Assembly (NCBI GenBank): GCA_937949525.1
Contig: CALEDT010000027.1
Location: 1-54,085 of the forward strand
Source of the DNA: an uncultured Burkholderiales bacterium
Lineage (GTDB): Bacteria > Pseudomonadota > Gammaproteobacteria > Burkholderiales > Thiobacillaceae
Reading direction: 5' to 3'
Length of the DNA: 54,085 nt
This document shows positions 27,015 to 38,227 of this stretch, piece by piece. Within the stretch, counting starts at the first letter, position 1. Every line of letters begins with the position of its first letter. The translations under genes and the position numbers were made by a program. Under the pieces are notes generated by a model. That model did not search any database, was not told the origin of the DNA, and saw nothing but the letters and a program-made list of their open reading frames with translations.

Positions 27015-27528
27015 ACAGCTCATCGACCAACTGGCGCGCGACATCGCGCCGCTGCTGCACGACCTCGGCCCCGGTGCCGCCGCCGATGACGAGTGGGCGC
27101 TGGTCGGTATCCACACCGGCGGCGTCTGGGTGATGGACGCGCTGGCGCGGCGGCTGGGCGAGGAACTGCCGCAGGGCGTGCTGGACATTGCCTTCTATCG
27201 CGACGATTTCTCGCGCATTGGCCTGCATCCGCAGGTCAAGCCGTCCAACATCCCGTTCGAGGTGGAGGGACGCCGCATCCTGCTGATCGACGACGTGCTG
27301 TATACCGGTCGCACCGTGCGCGCGGCGATGAACCTGCTGTTCGACTACGGCCGCCCGGCGGTGATCAGGCTGGCGGTGCTGGTCGACCGTGGCGGGCGCG
27401 AACTGCCGTTGTGCGCCGATTATGTCGGCGCGCGCATCACCTTGCGGCCGGACGAACACATCGCACTCAATCGCAACCACGACGGAGTCGGCCTGCATTT
27501 CGACGTGCAGCGCCGCGCGGGCGCATGA
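26986..27528 (+). CDS. pyrR: Bifunctional pyrimidine operon regulator / uracil phosphoribosyltransferase PyrR
   Basis: PyrR is a type I phosphoribosyltransferase-fold protein. The PRPP-binding motif [17 protein letters not shown], the [15 protein letters not shown] loop and [13 protein letters not shown] are diagnostic. The ATG at 26986 gives 180 aa, the usual length. In Gram-positive bacteria PyrR binds attenuator RNA; in gammaproteobacterial yqgE-ruvX-pyrR-pyrB-pyrX operons such as this one its regulatory role is less certain. No PyrR-binding attenuator is evident upstream. The stop overlaps the pyrB start (ATGA). Confidence 0.93.
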   Translation: MPTSLLPTPEQLIDQLARDIAPLLHDLGPGAAADDEWALVGIHTGGVWVMDALARRLGEELPQGVLDIAFYRDDFSRIGLHPQVKPSNIPFEVEGRRILLIDDVLYTGRTVRAAMNLLFDYGRPAVIRLAVLVDRGGRELPLCADYVGARITLRPDEHIALNRNHDGVGLHFDVQRRAGA

Positions 27529-28487
27529 TGGCGCACCCGCAACTGACCGAGGACGGGCGGCTGCGTCACCTGCTGACGCTGGAGGGGCTGCCGCGCCGGG
27601 TGCTGACGCAGATCCTCGATACCGCCGCGTCGTTCGTGCCGGTGGCGGAACGCGACGTGAAGAAAGTGCCGTTGCTGCGCGGCAAGGCCATCTTCAACAT
27701 CTTCTTCGAGAATTCGACGCGCACGCGCACCACTTTCGAGATCGCCGCCAAACGGTTGTCGGCGGACATCGTCAATCTCAACATCGATGCGTCCTCGCTG
27801 AGCAAGGGCGAGACCCTGCTCGACACGGTCGCCAACCTGTCGGCCATGCAGGCCGACATGTTCATCGTCCGCCATGCGGCCGCCGGCGCGGCCCATCTGA
27901 TCGCGCGCCACGTGGCGCCGCACATCAGCGTGATCAACGCCGGCGACGGCCGCTGCGCCCATCCCACCCAGGGGCTGCTGGACATGTATACGCTGCGCCA
28001 CTACAAGGGCGAGTTTCACAACCTGCGCGTCGCCATCGTCGGCGACATCCTGCAGTCGCGCGTCGCCCGCTCGCAGATCCATGCGTTGACCACGCTGGGC
28101 TGCCCGGAGGTGCGTGTGGTCGCGCCCAAGACTCTGTTGCCGCGCGATGTGGAAAGCCTGGGCGTGCACGTGTACCACAAGATGGAGGACGGCATCCGCG
28201 ACGTCGACGCGGTGCTGATGCTGCGCCTGCAGAACGAGCGCATGCGCGGCTCGCGTCTGCCCTCGGCCGGCGAGTTTTTCAAGCATTGGGGTCTGACCCC
28301 GGCCAAGCTCAAGCTGGCTCGGCCGGACGCCATCGTCATGCATCCGGGGCCGATGAACCGTGGCGTCGAAATCGATTCCGAAGTGGCCGATGGCGTGCAG
28401 TCGGTGATCCTGGCCCAGGTCACGTTCGGTATCGCGGTGCGCATGGCGGTCATGAGCCTGCTCGCCGGTGCGGGAGCGCAGGCATGA
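27525..28487 (+). CDS. pyrB: Aspartate carbamoyltransferase catalytic subunit
   Basis: PyrB condenses carbamoyl phosphate with aspartate, the committed step of pyrimidine synthesis. [19 protein letters not shown] holds the carbamoyl-phosphate loop [45 protein letters not shown] and [12 protein letters not shown] (the 240s loop) are all intact. It has 320 aa. The start overlaps the pyrR stop, and its own stop overlaps the start of the dihydroorotase-like gene, which suggests coupled translation and, by analogy with Pseudomonas, a PyrB-PyrX complex. Confidence 0.97.
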   Translation: MMAHPQLTEDGRLRHLLTLEGLPRRVLTQILDTAASFVPVAERDVKKVPLLRGKAIFNIFFENSTRTRTTFEIAAKRLSADIVNLNIDASSLSKGETLLDTVANLSAMQADMFIVRHAAAGAAHLIARHVAPHISVINAGDGRCAHPTQGLLDMYTLRHYKGEFHNLRVAIVGDILQSRVARSQIHALTTLGCPEVRVVAPKTLLPRDVESLGVHVYHKMEDGIRDVDAVLMLRLQNERMRGSRLPSAGEFFKHWGLTPAKLKLARPDAIVMHPGPMNRGVEIDSEVADGVQSVILAQVTFGIAVRMAVMSLLAGAGAQA

Positions 28488-29785
28488 AGATCCACATCCG
28501 CAACGGTCGCGTGGTCGATCCGGCTTCCGGGCTCGACCGCATCCAGGACATCTACGTCGCCGCCGGTCATATCGCCGGCGTCGGCAGCGCGCCGGCCGAT
28601 TTCCACGCCAACCAGGTCATCGACGCCACCGGCCTGGTGGTCTGTCCCGGGTTGGTCGACCTGGCGGTGCGTCTGCGCGAACCCGGCCTGGAGTACATGG
28701 CGACGCTGGAGTCGGAGATGCACGCCTGCGCGGTGGGCGGCGTCACCTCGCTGGCCTGCCCGCCCGACACCTCGCCGGCGCTGGACGAGCCGGGCCTGGT
28801 GGAGATGCTCAAGTTCCGCGCCAAACACATGCCCGGCCCGCGCGTGTATCCGATCGGCGCGCTGACGCGCCAGCTCAAGGGCGAGCGTCTGACCGAGATG
28901 GCCGAGCTGAACGAGGCCGGCTGTGTCGCCTTCAGCCAGGCCGATGCGCCATTGATCGACACGCAGGTGCTGTTGCGCGCGATGGAATACGCCAAGACCT
29001 TCGATCTGCCCATCTGGCTGCGTCCGCAGGATGCGCATCTGGCGCGCGGGGGCGTGGCTCATGATGGGGTGGTCGCCGCGCGCCTGGGCCTGCCGGCCAT
29101 CCCGGTGCCGGCCGAGACCGTGGCGCTCGCCACCATCCTGCTGCTGGTGCGCGAGACCGGCGCGCGCGTGCATCTGGCGCGCCTGTCCAGCCGTGCCGGC
29201 ATCGACATGGTGCGGCGCGCCAAGCACGACGGTCTGCCCATCACCTGCGACGTCGGCGTGCATCACATCCATTTGTCGGAAATGGATACCGCCGACTTCA
29301 ATGCCCACTGCCACCTGATCCCGCCGCTGCGCAGCCAGCGCGACCGCGATGCCATCCGTCAGGGCCTGGCCGACGGCACCATCGACGCGATCTGTTCCGA
29401 CCATGCGCCGGTCGACGACGACGCCAAGGAAAAGCCCTTCCAGGAGGCCGAGCCGGGCGCCACCGGGGTGGAACTGCTGCTGCCGTTGACCTTGAAATGG
29501 GCACAGGAAGCCGGTGTGCCGTTGATCCGCGCGCTGGGCTTCGTGACCCACCGCCCGGCCGCGATTTTGGGCATCCCGGGCGGGCGCATCGGCGTCGGCC
29601 AGGCTGCCGACCTGTGTCTGTACGATCCCGATGCGCACTGGCTGGTCAGCCCGTCCAACCTCGCCAGTCTGGGCAAGAACAGTCCGTTTCTGGGCTTGGA
29701 GATGCAGGGCCGGGTGCACTACACGCTGATCGACGGCCATCTGGATTTTCGTCGCGACGGCCATCGCGGCCACCACCATCCCTGA
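28484..29785 (+). CDS. pyrX: Dihydroorotase-like pseudoenzyme PyrX (PyrC')
   Basis: The fold and length (433 aa) are those of dihydroorotase, but key metal ligands are missing. The family motif DxHxHxREPG reads [10 protein letters not shown] here, with Ala and Arg in place of both histidines. The downstream ligand region reads LRPQDAHL where active enzymes have a His-containing motif. The later CSDHAP motif is kept. In Pseudomonas an inactive PyrC' of this kind is required to assemble aspartate carbamoyltransferase. The 4-bp overlap with pyrB fits the same structural role, and a functional pyrC must then lie elsewhere in the genome. Confidence 0.92.
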   Translation: MKIHIRNGRVVDPASGLDRIQDIYVAAGHIAGVGSAPADFHANQVIDATGLVVCPGLVDLAVRLREPGLEYMATLESEMHACAVGGVTSLACPPDTSPALDEPGLVEMLKFRAKHMPGPRVYPIGALTRQLKGERLTEMAELNEAGCVAFSQADAPLIDTQVLLRAMEYAKTFDLPIWLRPQDAHLARGGVAHDGVVAARLGLPAIPVPAETVALATILLLVRETGARVHLARLSSRAGIDMVRRAKHDGLPITCDVGVHHIHLSEMDTADFNAHCHLIPPLRSQRDRDAIRQGLADGTIDAICSDHAPVDDDAKEKPFQEAEPGATGVELLLPLTLKWAQEAGVPLIRALGFVTHRPAAILGIPGGRIGVGQAADLCLYDPDAHWLVSPSNLASLGKNSPFLGLEMQGRVHYTLIDGHLDFRRDGHRGHHHP

Positions 29786-29801
29786 GGCGGCGCGGCGTCG
29801 C

Positions 29802-30555
29802 TTACTTGAGCAGGCGTCGCCGGGTCAGCGCCAGCGCCGCAGCGTAGCCGACGGCGCCATAGGCCAGCAGCGCCAGCACGTGCAGCGCGATGTCCTCCGG
29901 CACGCGTCCCAACACCAGCGGTCGCGCCAGTTCCACCGCATGGGTCAGCGGCAGCCAGGCGGCGATGCCGCCGAGCCAGTCGGGCAGCGCCGACGGCGGA
30001 TAGAACACGCCGCCCAGCAACACCATGGGCGTGATCGCCAGCGTGAAGTAGTACATGAAGAAATCGTAGTTGGGCGACACCGCGTTGATGGCCAGGCCCA
30101 GGCCGGCGAAGCAGAAGCCGGTGAGCAGCGCCACCGGCAGCAGCGCCAGCAGCAGGCGGATATCGGCATACAGACCGAGCGCGGCGATCACCAGCAGGAT
30201 GGCCACGCCCGACAGTAGGCTCTTGGAGGTGGCCCAGAACAGCTCGCCGAGCACCACGTCTTTCAGCGTCAGCGGCGTGTTGAGGATGGCGTCCCAGGTC
30301 TTCTGCACATGCATGCGCGAAAAGGCGGAATACAGCGTCTCGAAACTGGCGCTGTTCATCACGCTGTAGGCCAGCATGCCGGCGGCGAGGAAGTTCAGGT
30401 ACGGCACGCCTTCCACCTCCGGCAGCAGCCGGCCCAGGCCGTAGCCCAGGCCCAGCATGTACAGCAGCGGATCGGCCAGGTTGCCGAGCAGCGAAGGTCC
30501 GGCCAGCTTCTTCCATACCAGGAAGTTGCGGCGCCAGACCGGATACCAGGCGAAC

Positions 30556-30563
<8 letters not shown>
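29802..30563 (-). CDS. ABC-2 type transporter permease (NodJ-like)
   Basis: This 253-aa inner-membrane permease has six predicted helices and starts with [24 protein letters not shown]. The segments [23 protein letters not shown] and [21 protein letters not shown] are typical of the NodJ branch of ABC-2 exporters. It overlaps the ATPase gene by 8 bp and ends 16 bp from the convergent pyrX. The substrate is unknown; lipooligosaccharide or other lipid-linked glycans are substrates of rhizobial NodIJ, but no nod genes are present here. Confidence 0.9.
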
Positions 30564-31517
<954 letters not shown>

Positions 31518-31521
<4 letters not shown>

Positions 31522-32153
31522 GGCGCGCACGCCGTCTCGGTTGGCAGCAACCGTCCGCGCACCCGCTCGCGCAGCTCGGTCAGGCGGCCGTGGAAGAAAT
31601 GGCCGGCGCCGGCCAGCGTGATCAGGTCGATGCCATGCGTCTGGGCATGGCGGCGCGCGGCGTCATACGGGACGACTTCGTCGGCATCGCCATGGATCAG
31701 GGTGGTCGGTACCGCCACCGGCTCGAACGGATACATGGACACGGCCGGCGCTACCATGATCAGGCGCTCGGCGCGCACGCGCCCGGCCAGGCGCTGCTGC
31801 ACATAGGCGCCAAAGGAGAAGCCCAGCAGTGTCAGCGGCAGCGGTCCGTTCTGCGCGGTCAACGCGCGCGCCACGGCGAGCAGGTCGTCGGTTTCGCCGA
31901 TGCCATGGTCGAATTCCCCCTCGCTGGCGCCCACGCCGCGAAAATTCGGGCGCGCGGCGATCAGACCGCAGTCCAGCGCCGCGCGTGCCAAAGCCCACAC
32001 CACCTTGTTGTCCAGCGTGCCGCCCTTCAACGGATGCGGGTGCGCGATCAGCGCCAGACCGCGGGCCGGCGCGCCGTCGGCGCGCGCGGGCCGTTCGACC
32101 ACGGTCTCGATGGCGCCGACCGGGCCCTCGATGCGCAGTCTGAGGCGTGTCAA
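31518..32153 (-). CDS. Alpha/beta hydrolase (COG2945-like)
   Basis: This 211-aa cytosolic serine hydrolase has no known substrate. It shows the oxyanion segment [17 protein letters not shown], the nucleophile elbow GFSFGA, the acid in [10 protein letters not shown] and the catalytic His in GAGHFFHG. It has no signal peptide. It starts 7 nt after the ferredoxin-like gene and is coupled by ATGA overlap to the ABC transporter genes. Confidence 0.88.
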
Positions 32154-32160
32154 ACCGGGC

Positions 32161-32472
32161 TCAGATCTTCAGGCGCTCGACCACCCGGCCGTCGCGCAGA
32201 TGCGATTCGACGATCTCATCGATGTCGGCCTGATCGACATAGGTGTACCAGACCGCATCCGGATACACCACGCACACCGGCCCTTCGGCGCAGCGGTCGA
32301 AACAGCCGGCGCGATTGATCCGGCAATCGCCGCCCTTGCCGTGCAGGCCCAGTTTCTTCGCCTTTTTCTTGGCGTATTCGAACATCGCTTCGGCATCGTG
32401 GTCGGCACAGCAGGCAGCGCCGTCGTCGCGCTGATTCAGGCAGAAGAACAGGTGATGCTTGTAATGGCTCAT
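32161..32472 (-). CDS. (2Fe-2S) thioredoxin-like ferredoxin
   Basis: This small (103 aa) Shethna/NuoE-like iron-sulfur protein has a Cys in LFFCLNQRDDG, further cysteines in GAACC, and the C-terminal pair NRAGCFDRCAEGPVCVVYPD. The last is the usual cluster-binding loop of this family. The start MSHYKHHLFFCLNQ is typical. The electron partner is not evident, and it lies between a hydrolase gene and a nucleotide pyrophosphohydrolase gene on the same strand. Confidence 0.88.
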   Translation of the reverse strand: MSHYKHHLFFCLNQRDDGAACCADHDAEAMFEYAKKKAKKLGLHGKGGDCRINRAGCFDRCAEGPVCVVYPDAVWYTYVDQADIDEIVESHLRDGRVVERLKI

Positions 32473-32506
32473 GGTCGACGGGTGTTCACAGCAGGCGGGA
32501 AGGAGA

Positions 32507-32860
32507 TCACAGCTCGTGCGACTTGGCGCAGGAACCGCGCGCCTTGTCCACCGGATACTTGGCGGCGTTGATCGCCAGCTTGTCCTCGGCGGCGCGCAAC
32601 AGGTCGATGTCCAGACAGTTGGCCAGACTGACCAGATAGATCAGCACGTCGGCCATCTCCTGACGCACGGCCTCAAGCTTGTCCGGCGGCAGGTTCAGAC
32701 TCTGCTCCGGGGTCAGCCACTGGAACGGCTCCAACAGCTCGGCCGCCTCGACGACCAGCGCCGCGCTCAGGTTCTTGGGCGTGTGATAGCGATGCCAGTC
32801 GCGTTCGCGCCCGAAAGCGCGCACGGCGTCGGCGAGTTGGGCGAGACTATCGAGCGACAT
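32507..32860 (-). CDS. MazG-like nucleotide pyrophosphohydrolase (dCTP pyrophosphatase 1-like)
   Basis: This 117-aa all-alpha NTP pyrophosphatase resembles RS21-C6/DCTPP1. The block FGRERDWHRYHTPKNLSAALVVEAAELLEPFQW contains the EAAE metal-binding motif, and the second acidic motif EMADVLIYLVSLAN supplies the Glu/Asp pair. Such enzymes cleanse non-canonical or excess nucleotides. ATG 32860 begins at the usual family start (MSLDSLAQLADAVRAF), and GTG 32869 is possible. A 62-bp gap separates it from the glycosyltransferase gene upstream. Confidence 0.87.
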   Translation of the reverse strand: MSLDSLAQLADAVRAFGRERDWHRYHTPKNLSAALVVEAAELLEPFQWLTPEQSLNLPPDKLEAVRQEMADVLIYLVSLANCLDIDLLRAAEDKLAINAAKYPVDKARGSCAKSHEL

Positions 32861-32922
32861 GGAGGTCACGGGAAGATGCGCGGCCGACAGTTTACCGTGA
32901 AAGCACGCCGCCGCCGGCGTCG

Positions 32923-34128
32923 CTAAGGTTGGGCCGAGAGTCGCTGCAAGCAACGTTCGGTCAGTGTTTCCGCAACCGCTTCGGCAGAGTGGCCGGCATG
33001 CCGCGCGGCAAATCGGCGCGCCTGTTCCGCGCTGGTGGTATCGTCCAATGCCTCGTGCAGCGCATCCGGCAAAAGCCGCGGATCGTCGGGCAACACGCGC
33101 CCAGCGCGCAGTTCGCCGACGCGCACCGCGAACATCGCCTGCTCCAGATGCTTGGGCAACATCAGCAGGGGTACGCCGGCAAGCAGCGCCTGCGCGGCCA
33201 GACCGATGCCGGCATGATGGATCACCCAATCGGCACGTGTCAGCACTTCGCGTACCCGCAACGGCCGATTGGTGACGCGCTGCCGCGCACTGCCCAACTG
33301 CGCGCACGCGGCATCAGGAAGGCCGGCGGCATAGACCAGCGCACTGTGCGGCGTGCGCGCGAGCGCCGCCAACACCGGCCGGAACGCGACATGGTTGGCG
33401 TCCAGGTACAGAAACAGCCGTTTGCCCGCACCTTGTGGCCAGTCCGGCGAATCGCCCAGATCGCTGGCATACATCGGCCCGAGGTATTCCGCCGCGCCGC
33501 GTTGCGGGTAGTGATCGAGTTCCTCGAAACCGAGCAGACAGGTGGAGACATTCGCAAACAGGTCGTACAAATGGCGCATGCCCGGCAACCGCAGCGCTTC
33601 CAGCGTGGTGTTGGCGACCGCGAGTACATCCGTTTCGATACGCTCCATCCACGGTATCTGTTCCTCCCCCTGCCAGTAGCGCATGCACGGAAACGGCGCG
33701 GTCGGCGGCGGAATGCCGAAAGTCGTATCTGCAAACACGATGGGCGTATCCATGCCGCGACACGCCAGCAACACGGTCGGTGCATGGTTGGCGACGATCA
33801 AATCCGGTGCTACGGCATGCATCAGATCACGCCAGCCACGCACCAGTCCGGTCAAGCCGGTAACGTCCAGCCAGCCTTTGCGCGCGAGGATGCCGGCGTA
33901 GTTGATCGGTTCGGGCACATTGGCCGGCCCGCCCACCCAGATCGGCGCCTGCAACAGGTGTAGCGGCAGCCGACCGAAGGTGGCTTGGGCACGGACGAGG
34001 TTCTGGCAGGCTGCCCAGACATCGCAGCCGTTGGCGAGCAGGCGTTCGGCCAACAGCATGAGTTTGGTGACATGGCCCAGGCCGCCGCCCAGTTCCCAGG
34101 CCAGCAGAACGCGTGGGCGGGCCGGCAT
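32923..34128 (-). CDS. GT1/MGT-type glycosyltransferase
   Basis: This 401-aa GT-B fold glycosyltransferase resembles UDP-glucuronosyl- and macrolide-type transferases. The N-terminal domain opens with LLAWELGGGLGHVTKLMLLAERL. The donor-binding C-terminal motif is WVIHHAGIGLAAQALLAGVPLLMLP followed by KHLEQ. There is no membrane helix or signal peptide. Its ATG shares one base with the stop of the subtilase gene (TGATG), so translation is probably coupled. That makes a surface or secreted product of this operon a candidate acceptor, but this is inference. Confidence 0.88.
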   Translation of the reverse strand: MPARPRVLLAWELGGGLGHVTKLMLLAERLLANGCDVWAACQNLVRAQATFGRLPLHLLQAPIWVGGPANVPEPINYAGILARKGWLDVTGLTGLVRGWRDLMHAVAPDLIVANHAPTVLLACRGMDTPIVFADTTFGIPPPTAPFPCMRYWQGEEQIPWMERIETDVLAVANTTLEALRLPGMRHLYDLFANVSTCLLGFEELDHYPQRGAAEYLGPMYASDLGDSPDWPQGAGKRLFLYLDANHVAFRPVLAALARTPHSALVYAAGLPDAACAQLGSARQRVTNRPLRVREVLTRADWVIHHAGIGLAAQALLAGVPLLMLPKHLEQAMFAVRVGELRAGRVLPDDPRLLPDALHEALDDTTSAEQARRFAARHAGHSAEAVAETLTERCLQRLSAQP

Positions 34129-36644
34129 CAGTAGGGGCGTGGCCGGCTCGCCAGCCGGTTGGGCTCGACGTAACGCACCGCGGCCTGTGTGCGCAGTTGC
34201 GCGGCCCCGTGCCGGGCGGAATCGGGATCGGCGAATTCGGCGACGTACAGGGATGTGGCGATCCGTTCGATACGGATCGCACCCTGCTCGGCGAGCATCT
34301 GGCGCGCCATCGCGGTCGGCGTCGAATCATCGAATCGGACCAGGAGCTGCCGTTCCACCCTTTCCATCGCCGCCTGCTCATCTTCGGTGGCGGGTCTGGC
34401 ATGTTGCGGAGCGAGGAACGAGCCTGCATCGGCATCCGGCACCAGTGCCTCGGCCAGCCATACCAGCGGCCAAAGCACGACGCGCGCGAGCGCGCGCAAG
34501 GATTCGTGGCGCGCGATGACGTCGGCGAGCGGCGGACTCCAGCGGTAATAGATCTCGACGAATGCGCGGCCGGCGGCATGGGTGGCCAGGTGGCGGTCGC
34601 GCAGCCGGCGCAGTACCTCGACCCTGGGATGCATGGCGCTGCCGTATGCTGCGGTTGCGACGAAACACCCGACCTTCGTGCCGCCATCGGAGCTTGTGCG
34701 AGGGGTAATCGCCACGGCCGGCGAGTACCCGGAAAAGCCGGCGGCGGTATGGTGCGCGCGGACGCGATAGCGGTACTCGGTATCCGCCGCGACAGTGCCG
34801 TCCTCGTAATGCGTCGTGTCGGCCGGCAGGCTGGCGATCTCGCTGAACAGACCGCTGCCCGTGGCCCGTTCGACGCGATACCCCGTTTCGCGCTGGGAGC
34901 GGTCGCGCCATGTCAAGCTCACGCGCAGCCCCGCGCCGGTGGCCTGCAGGTCATCCGGCGCCAATGGCGGCGTAACCACCTTCACTTCGTTGCTGGGGCT
35001 GGACTCGTCCCGGCCTTTTAACGCGCGCACCCGGTAACCGTTGTAGGTGCCCTCGCCGGTCAGGGTTGCCTCGTCGCGGTACGTCGTGACGCTCGCCTCC
35101 AGTGAGGCGATGGCGGCGAATTCCTGGTCCGGATGCGCGCGCCGTTCCACTTTCCAGCCGTCGGCGATGGTGGAGTCGTTCAGCCAGACCAGGTCGATGC
35201 GGTTGCCGCCGCCTTGTGTAGCCGTCAGGTGTGAGGGTTGCACGGGGCGGCTGGCGCTCAGGTCGTAGTCCATCGCGGCCGCCAGGTCCAGGCGTGCGCC
35301 GGTTACCGCCAGCCCATCCAGTGCCGGACGCGGCCGCGCGCTGAGCAGCAGGATTTCGCGGATCTGCGCCATATCGAGCGATGGTCTGTGCGCTTTCAGC
35401 AGCGCGGCCGCACCGCTGACATGAGGTGCCGCCATCGATGTGCCGCTCTCGTAGCCATATCCGCCACGGTTGGAAATGAGCGTGCTGTAGATGTTGCGAC
35501 CGGGAGCGAACAGGTGCACGCGTTGCGCGCCGTAGCTGGAGGAACCGCCACGCGGAAAAACGGCGCGCTGATCGAATGAATCGGTGGCGCCGATGGCGAG
35601 CAGATTGTTCAGCGCATGACTGGCCGGGTAGGTGGGTGTCGCATCATTGTTGCAGCCGGCGTTGCCGGCAGCGATCACCACCAGCACCCCGGCGTCGCGC
35701 GCGCGTTGCAAAGCGTCGCGCTCGCTCAGACTGCCCGCTTCGCCACAGCGATAGGCAATGGACATGTTGATGACGTGTGCGCGTTTGTCCACGGCGTAAT
35801 CGATGGCCGCGACGATGGCGGCGGTATTGGCGTAGCCGTTGGCGGCCAGCACCTTCAATGCCATCAGGCTGACCCGCCAGTTGACGCCGGCGATACCGAC
35901 GCCGTTGTCGCCCATGGCGCCGATGATGCCGGCGACATGCGTGCCATGGCCGCCGTCGTTGTCGTCGTCCATGGGGTCGTTGTTGTCGGCGACGAAGTTC
36001 CAGCCGAACACGTCGTCGATTTTGCCGTTGCCGTCATCGTCGATACCGTTGTCCGACACTTCATCGGGATTGCGCCAGAGGTTGCCGGCCAGATCGGGAT
36101 GGGTGTGGTCGATACCGCTGTCCACCAATGCCACGACCACTTCGGCCGAACCGGTGTGCCGGTCCCAGGCGGCAGGGGCGGCGATGTCGGCGCCCGGCGC
36201 GCCGCTCATGCCGTTGACGTTCTGGCCGGTGTTGCGCAGGCCCCATTGCTGCGCGAAGTAGGGGTCGTTGGGAACCGCCGCCTTGCGCGCCAGATAGTTG
36301 GGTTCCGCATAGACGACACCGGGCTGACGCTCATACCAGCGCCGCATGCCTTCCACATCCTGCCCGAAGGCGAGGCGCACATGCTCCATTCCGCCGCCAA
36401 TCCGCTGGACCGCGCGCGCCCGCGCATCCGCATGCACGCGCTCGGACCGGAGGCGAGCGTCGTCGCGAAACCGTACCAGCAATTCGCCTTCGACGAACCG
36501 CGGCGATTCCATCGAATCTTGCACGGGTTGGATCGGGACCGGCGTGTGGGCGAGCGCACCCGTTACGCCGAAGCCCGCGAGGCTCGCGGGCCACAGTGCA
36601 AGGAGGAGTACCGCTGCGAGGAACACGCGAAGCGAGCGTTGCAT
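34128..36644 (-). CDS. Secreted subtilisin-like serine protease (S8) with FnIII-like repeats, CFI-box and C-terminal propeptide-like segment
   Basis: An 838-aa exported protease. Residues 1-32 are a Sec signal peptide and about 50-120 an N-terminal propeptide ([10 protein letters not shown] to [10 protein letters not shown]). The S8 domain (about 125-460) has Asp175 ([13 protein letters not shown]), His233 (GGHGTHVAG), Asn328 and Ser403 ([12 protein letters not shown]). Two fibronectin III-like segments follow (about 468-650). Then comes a CFI-box-like motif [10 protein letters not shown] (660-669) and a hydrophobic stretch ([16 protein letters not shown], about 720-735) that may span or associate with the membrane. 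The last 70 residues ([10 protein letters not shown] to [10 protein letters not shown]) mimic the propeptide. The nearby T2SS is a possible export route. Confidence 0.92.
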   Translation of the reverse strand: MQRSLRVFLAAVLLLALWPASLAGFGVTGALAHTPVPIQPVQDSMESPRFVEGELLVRFRDDARLRSERVHADARARAVQRIGGGMEHVRLAFGQDVEGMRRWYERQPGVVYAEPNYLARKAAVPNDPYFAQQWGLRNTGQNVNGMSGAPGADIAAPAAWDRHTGSAEVVVALVDSGIDHTHPDLAGNLWRNPDEVSDNGIDDDGNGKIDDVFGWNFVADNNDPMDDDNDGGHGTHVAGIIGAMGDNGVGIAGVNWRVSLMALKVLAANGYANTAAIVAAIDYAVDKRAHVINMSIAYRCGEAGSLSERDALQRARDAGVLVVIAAGNAGCNNDATPTYPASHALNNLLAIGATDSFDQRAVFPRGGSSSYGAQRVHLFAPGRNIYSTLISNRGGYGYESGTSMAAPHVSGAAALLKAHRPSLDMAQIREILLLSARPRPALDGLAVTGARLDLAAAMDYDLSASRPVQPSHLTATQGGGNRIDLVWLNDSTIADGWKVERRAHPDQEFAAIASLEASVTTYRDEATLTGEGTYNGYRVRALKGRDESSPSNEVKVVTPPLAPDDLQATGAGLRVSLTWRDRSQRETGYRVERATGSGLFSEIASLPADTTHYEDGTVAADTEYRYRVRAHHTAAGFSGYSPAVAITPRTSSDGGTKVGCFVATAAYGSAMHPRVEVLRRLRDRHLATHAAGRAFVEIYYRWSPPLADVIARHESLRALARVVLWPLVWLAEALVPDADAGSFLAPQHARPATEDEQAAMERVERQLLVRFDDSTPTAMARQMLAEQGAIRIERIATSLYVAEFADPDSARHGAAQLRTQAAVRYVEPNRLASRPRPY

Positions 36645-36706
36645 GTCAGGCTACACGCACCGAAAAGCGCGCCCAAGGGCGCGCAAGACAAGGCAACCTC
36701 TCTGCG

Positions 36707-38191
36707 TCAACGTCGTTTCACGCCCGCGCGCGTGTCCTGCATGCCCGTTGGGCGCACCAGAGCGACATCGGTATCGGGCAGTTGGCGCGCGTCCGCGATG
36801 AACTCGTGCCGACAGGCATCCACGCGCTCCTCGACGTCGTAGCCGATCTCCCAGTAGCTAAAGGGATTGAAGGAAAGATAACCGCCGAACTCGGTGTCCG
36901 GATACTCGATGCCGAGGTTGCGGTAACAACCTTGAGCATCGGCGGCCGCCTTGCCGGCACCGGCGGACGCCTGCGCCACGCGTTTGACCAGTGCCTCGCG
37001 GAACGGCGCACCATGACGGCCGGCTTTTGCCTTGGCGGAGCCAGCCTGGGTCGGGCAGTCGATATCCGCCCGAACGAATTTTGAGTCGTCGCTGTTCCAG
37101 GTAAGGCTATAACAACGGTGATTGCTTTCGGTATACGAAATCTGCCGCCATTCGAACAGATTGCCGGCCAGCGTGCTGCCGCTGGTCGGTGCGATGCGCA
37201 TGTCCAGCCAAAGGTCGGGGTCGCTGACCGTCATCTGGGGCTCATTGGCAACGTCGAGCAGCCGACCATCCATTGCCGAAAACGCGAACCAGCCCCGTTC
37301 CCTACCCTGAGGGTCGTTGGCCAGCGGCTGATCGCTGAAGGCGCCGAGCAGCGCAAAGCCATCGGCCGGGCGTCGGCTGTCGTGCCGGTTGAAGTAGATC
37401 ACACCGCCTTCGTGGTGGTATTCGCCGCCGCTCACCAGTTGATCGAACCCGCAGGCGAAGCGGTCGGCTTGGCCGCCATAACCGCCGTAATCGTCGTACC
37501 GACACAGGTTGCCGCCTTTCACCACCGCCCCGTAAGGGGTGATCATGGCATGGAACCAGGAATCGGCATCGGTCGATGCCTTGCCGGCCCTTACCGGGCC
37601 GCCGTACCCGTCATACCCCGTCAGCGGCACCAGCGAGAAGCTGTCGATGCGCGTGGTGTCGTCGGCGACCAGCTTGTTGAAGGTGACGGGGGTGCGCAGC
37701 AGCCAGGCGGCGCGCACCAGTGTCACGGTCATCGGGTTGTTGCCTTCCACCAGGTGGGCGGCGACGTTCACGCGCTCGAGTACCCGACCGTCCGCCAATT
37801 GCGTGACGACCACCCGGGCTTCACCGACGCTGACATCCTGCAGTCTTGCGGTGACAACGCCGCCGCCGGAAGGACGTTGCAGTTCCACGGTGCGCGTCGG
37901 CTCCCCGGTGAAGTAGCAGTATTCACCCTCGCCACTGCCGTGGCATTGCCGTGCCGTGGCGTCCCAAATTTCCACCCGCAGGGCGGTGGCGTTGCCGTCG
38001 ATGAATGCGGCCGAGGCGCCCGCGTCCGGGAATTGTACGCTGATGCCGACGCTGGCCTTGGCCACCGGTGCGCCCTGCGTCACCGCGGCGCTGCCGTCGT
38101 TGCCGCCCAGGCAGCCGGTGAGGACGATGGCCGGCGTGAACAAACCCGCCAGCATGAGCGCGGAGACGAGACTGCGATGCTGCTTTTTCAT
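36707..38191 (-). CDS. Large lipoprotein of unknown function (494 aa)
   Basis: I do not recognise a family. The precursor has a lipoprotein signal peptide with lipobox LTGC (Cys27) followed by LGGNDGSA, with no Asp at position +2, so outer-membrane sorting is expected. After a linker, a beta-rich segment (about 45-160, ISVQFPDAG to MTVTLVRAAW) looks like a carbohydrate-binding or PEGA-like fold. The rest is Gly/Tyr/Asp-rich (YDDYGGYGGQADRFACG) with several Cys likely in disulfides. It lies between a larger lipoprotein gene (36 bp) and the protease gene (62 bp), all on the minus strand, so one operon is likely. Confidence 0.72.
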   Translation of the reverse strand: MKKQHRSLVSALMLAGLFTPAIVLTGCLGGNDGSAAVTQGAPVAKASVGISVQFPDAGASAAFIDGNATALRVEIWDATARQCHGSGEGEYCYFTGEPTRTVELQRPSGGGVVTARLQDVSVGEARVVVTQLADGRVLERVNVAAHLVEGNNPMTVTLVRAAWLLRTPVTFNKLVADDTTRIDSFSLVPLTGYDGYGGPVRAGKASTDADSWFHAMITPYGAVVKGGNLCRYDDYGGYGGQADRFACGFDQLVSGGEYHHEGGVIYFNRHDSRRPADGFALLGAFSDQPLANDPQGRERGWFAFSAMDGRLLDVANEPQMTVSDPDLWLDMRIAPTSGSTLAGNLFEWRQISYTESNHRCYSLTWNSDDSKFVRADIDCPTQAGSAKAKAGRHGAPFREALVKRVAQASAGAGKAAADAQGCYRNLGIEYPDTEFGGYLSFNPFSYWEIGYDVEERVDACRHEFIADARQLPDTDVALVRPTGMQDTRAGVKRR

Positions 38192-38227
38192 GATGTGCTC
38201 TCCATGTTTCGCTTGACGGGGTGCGAA

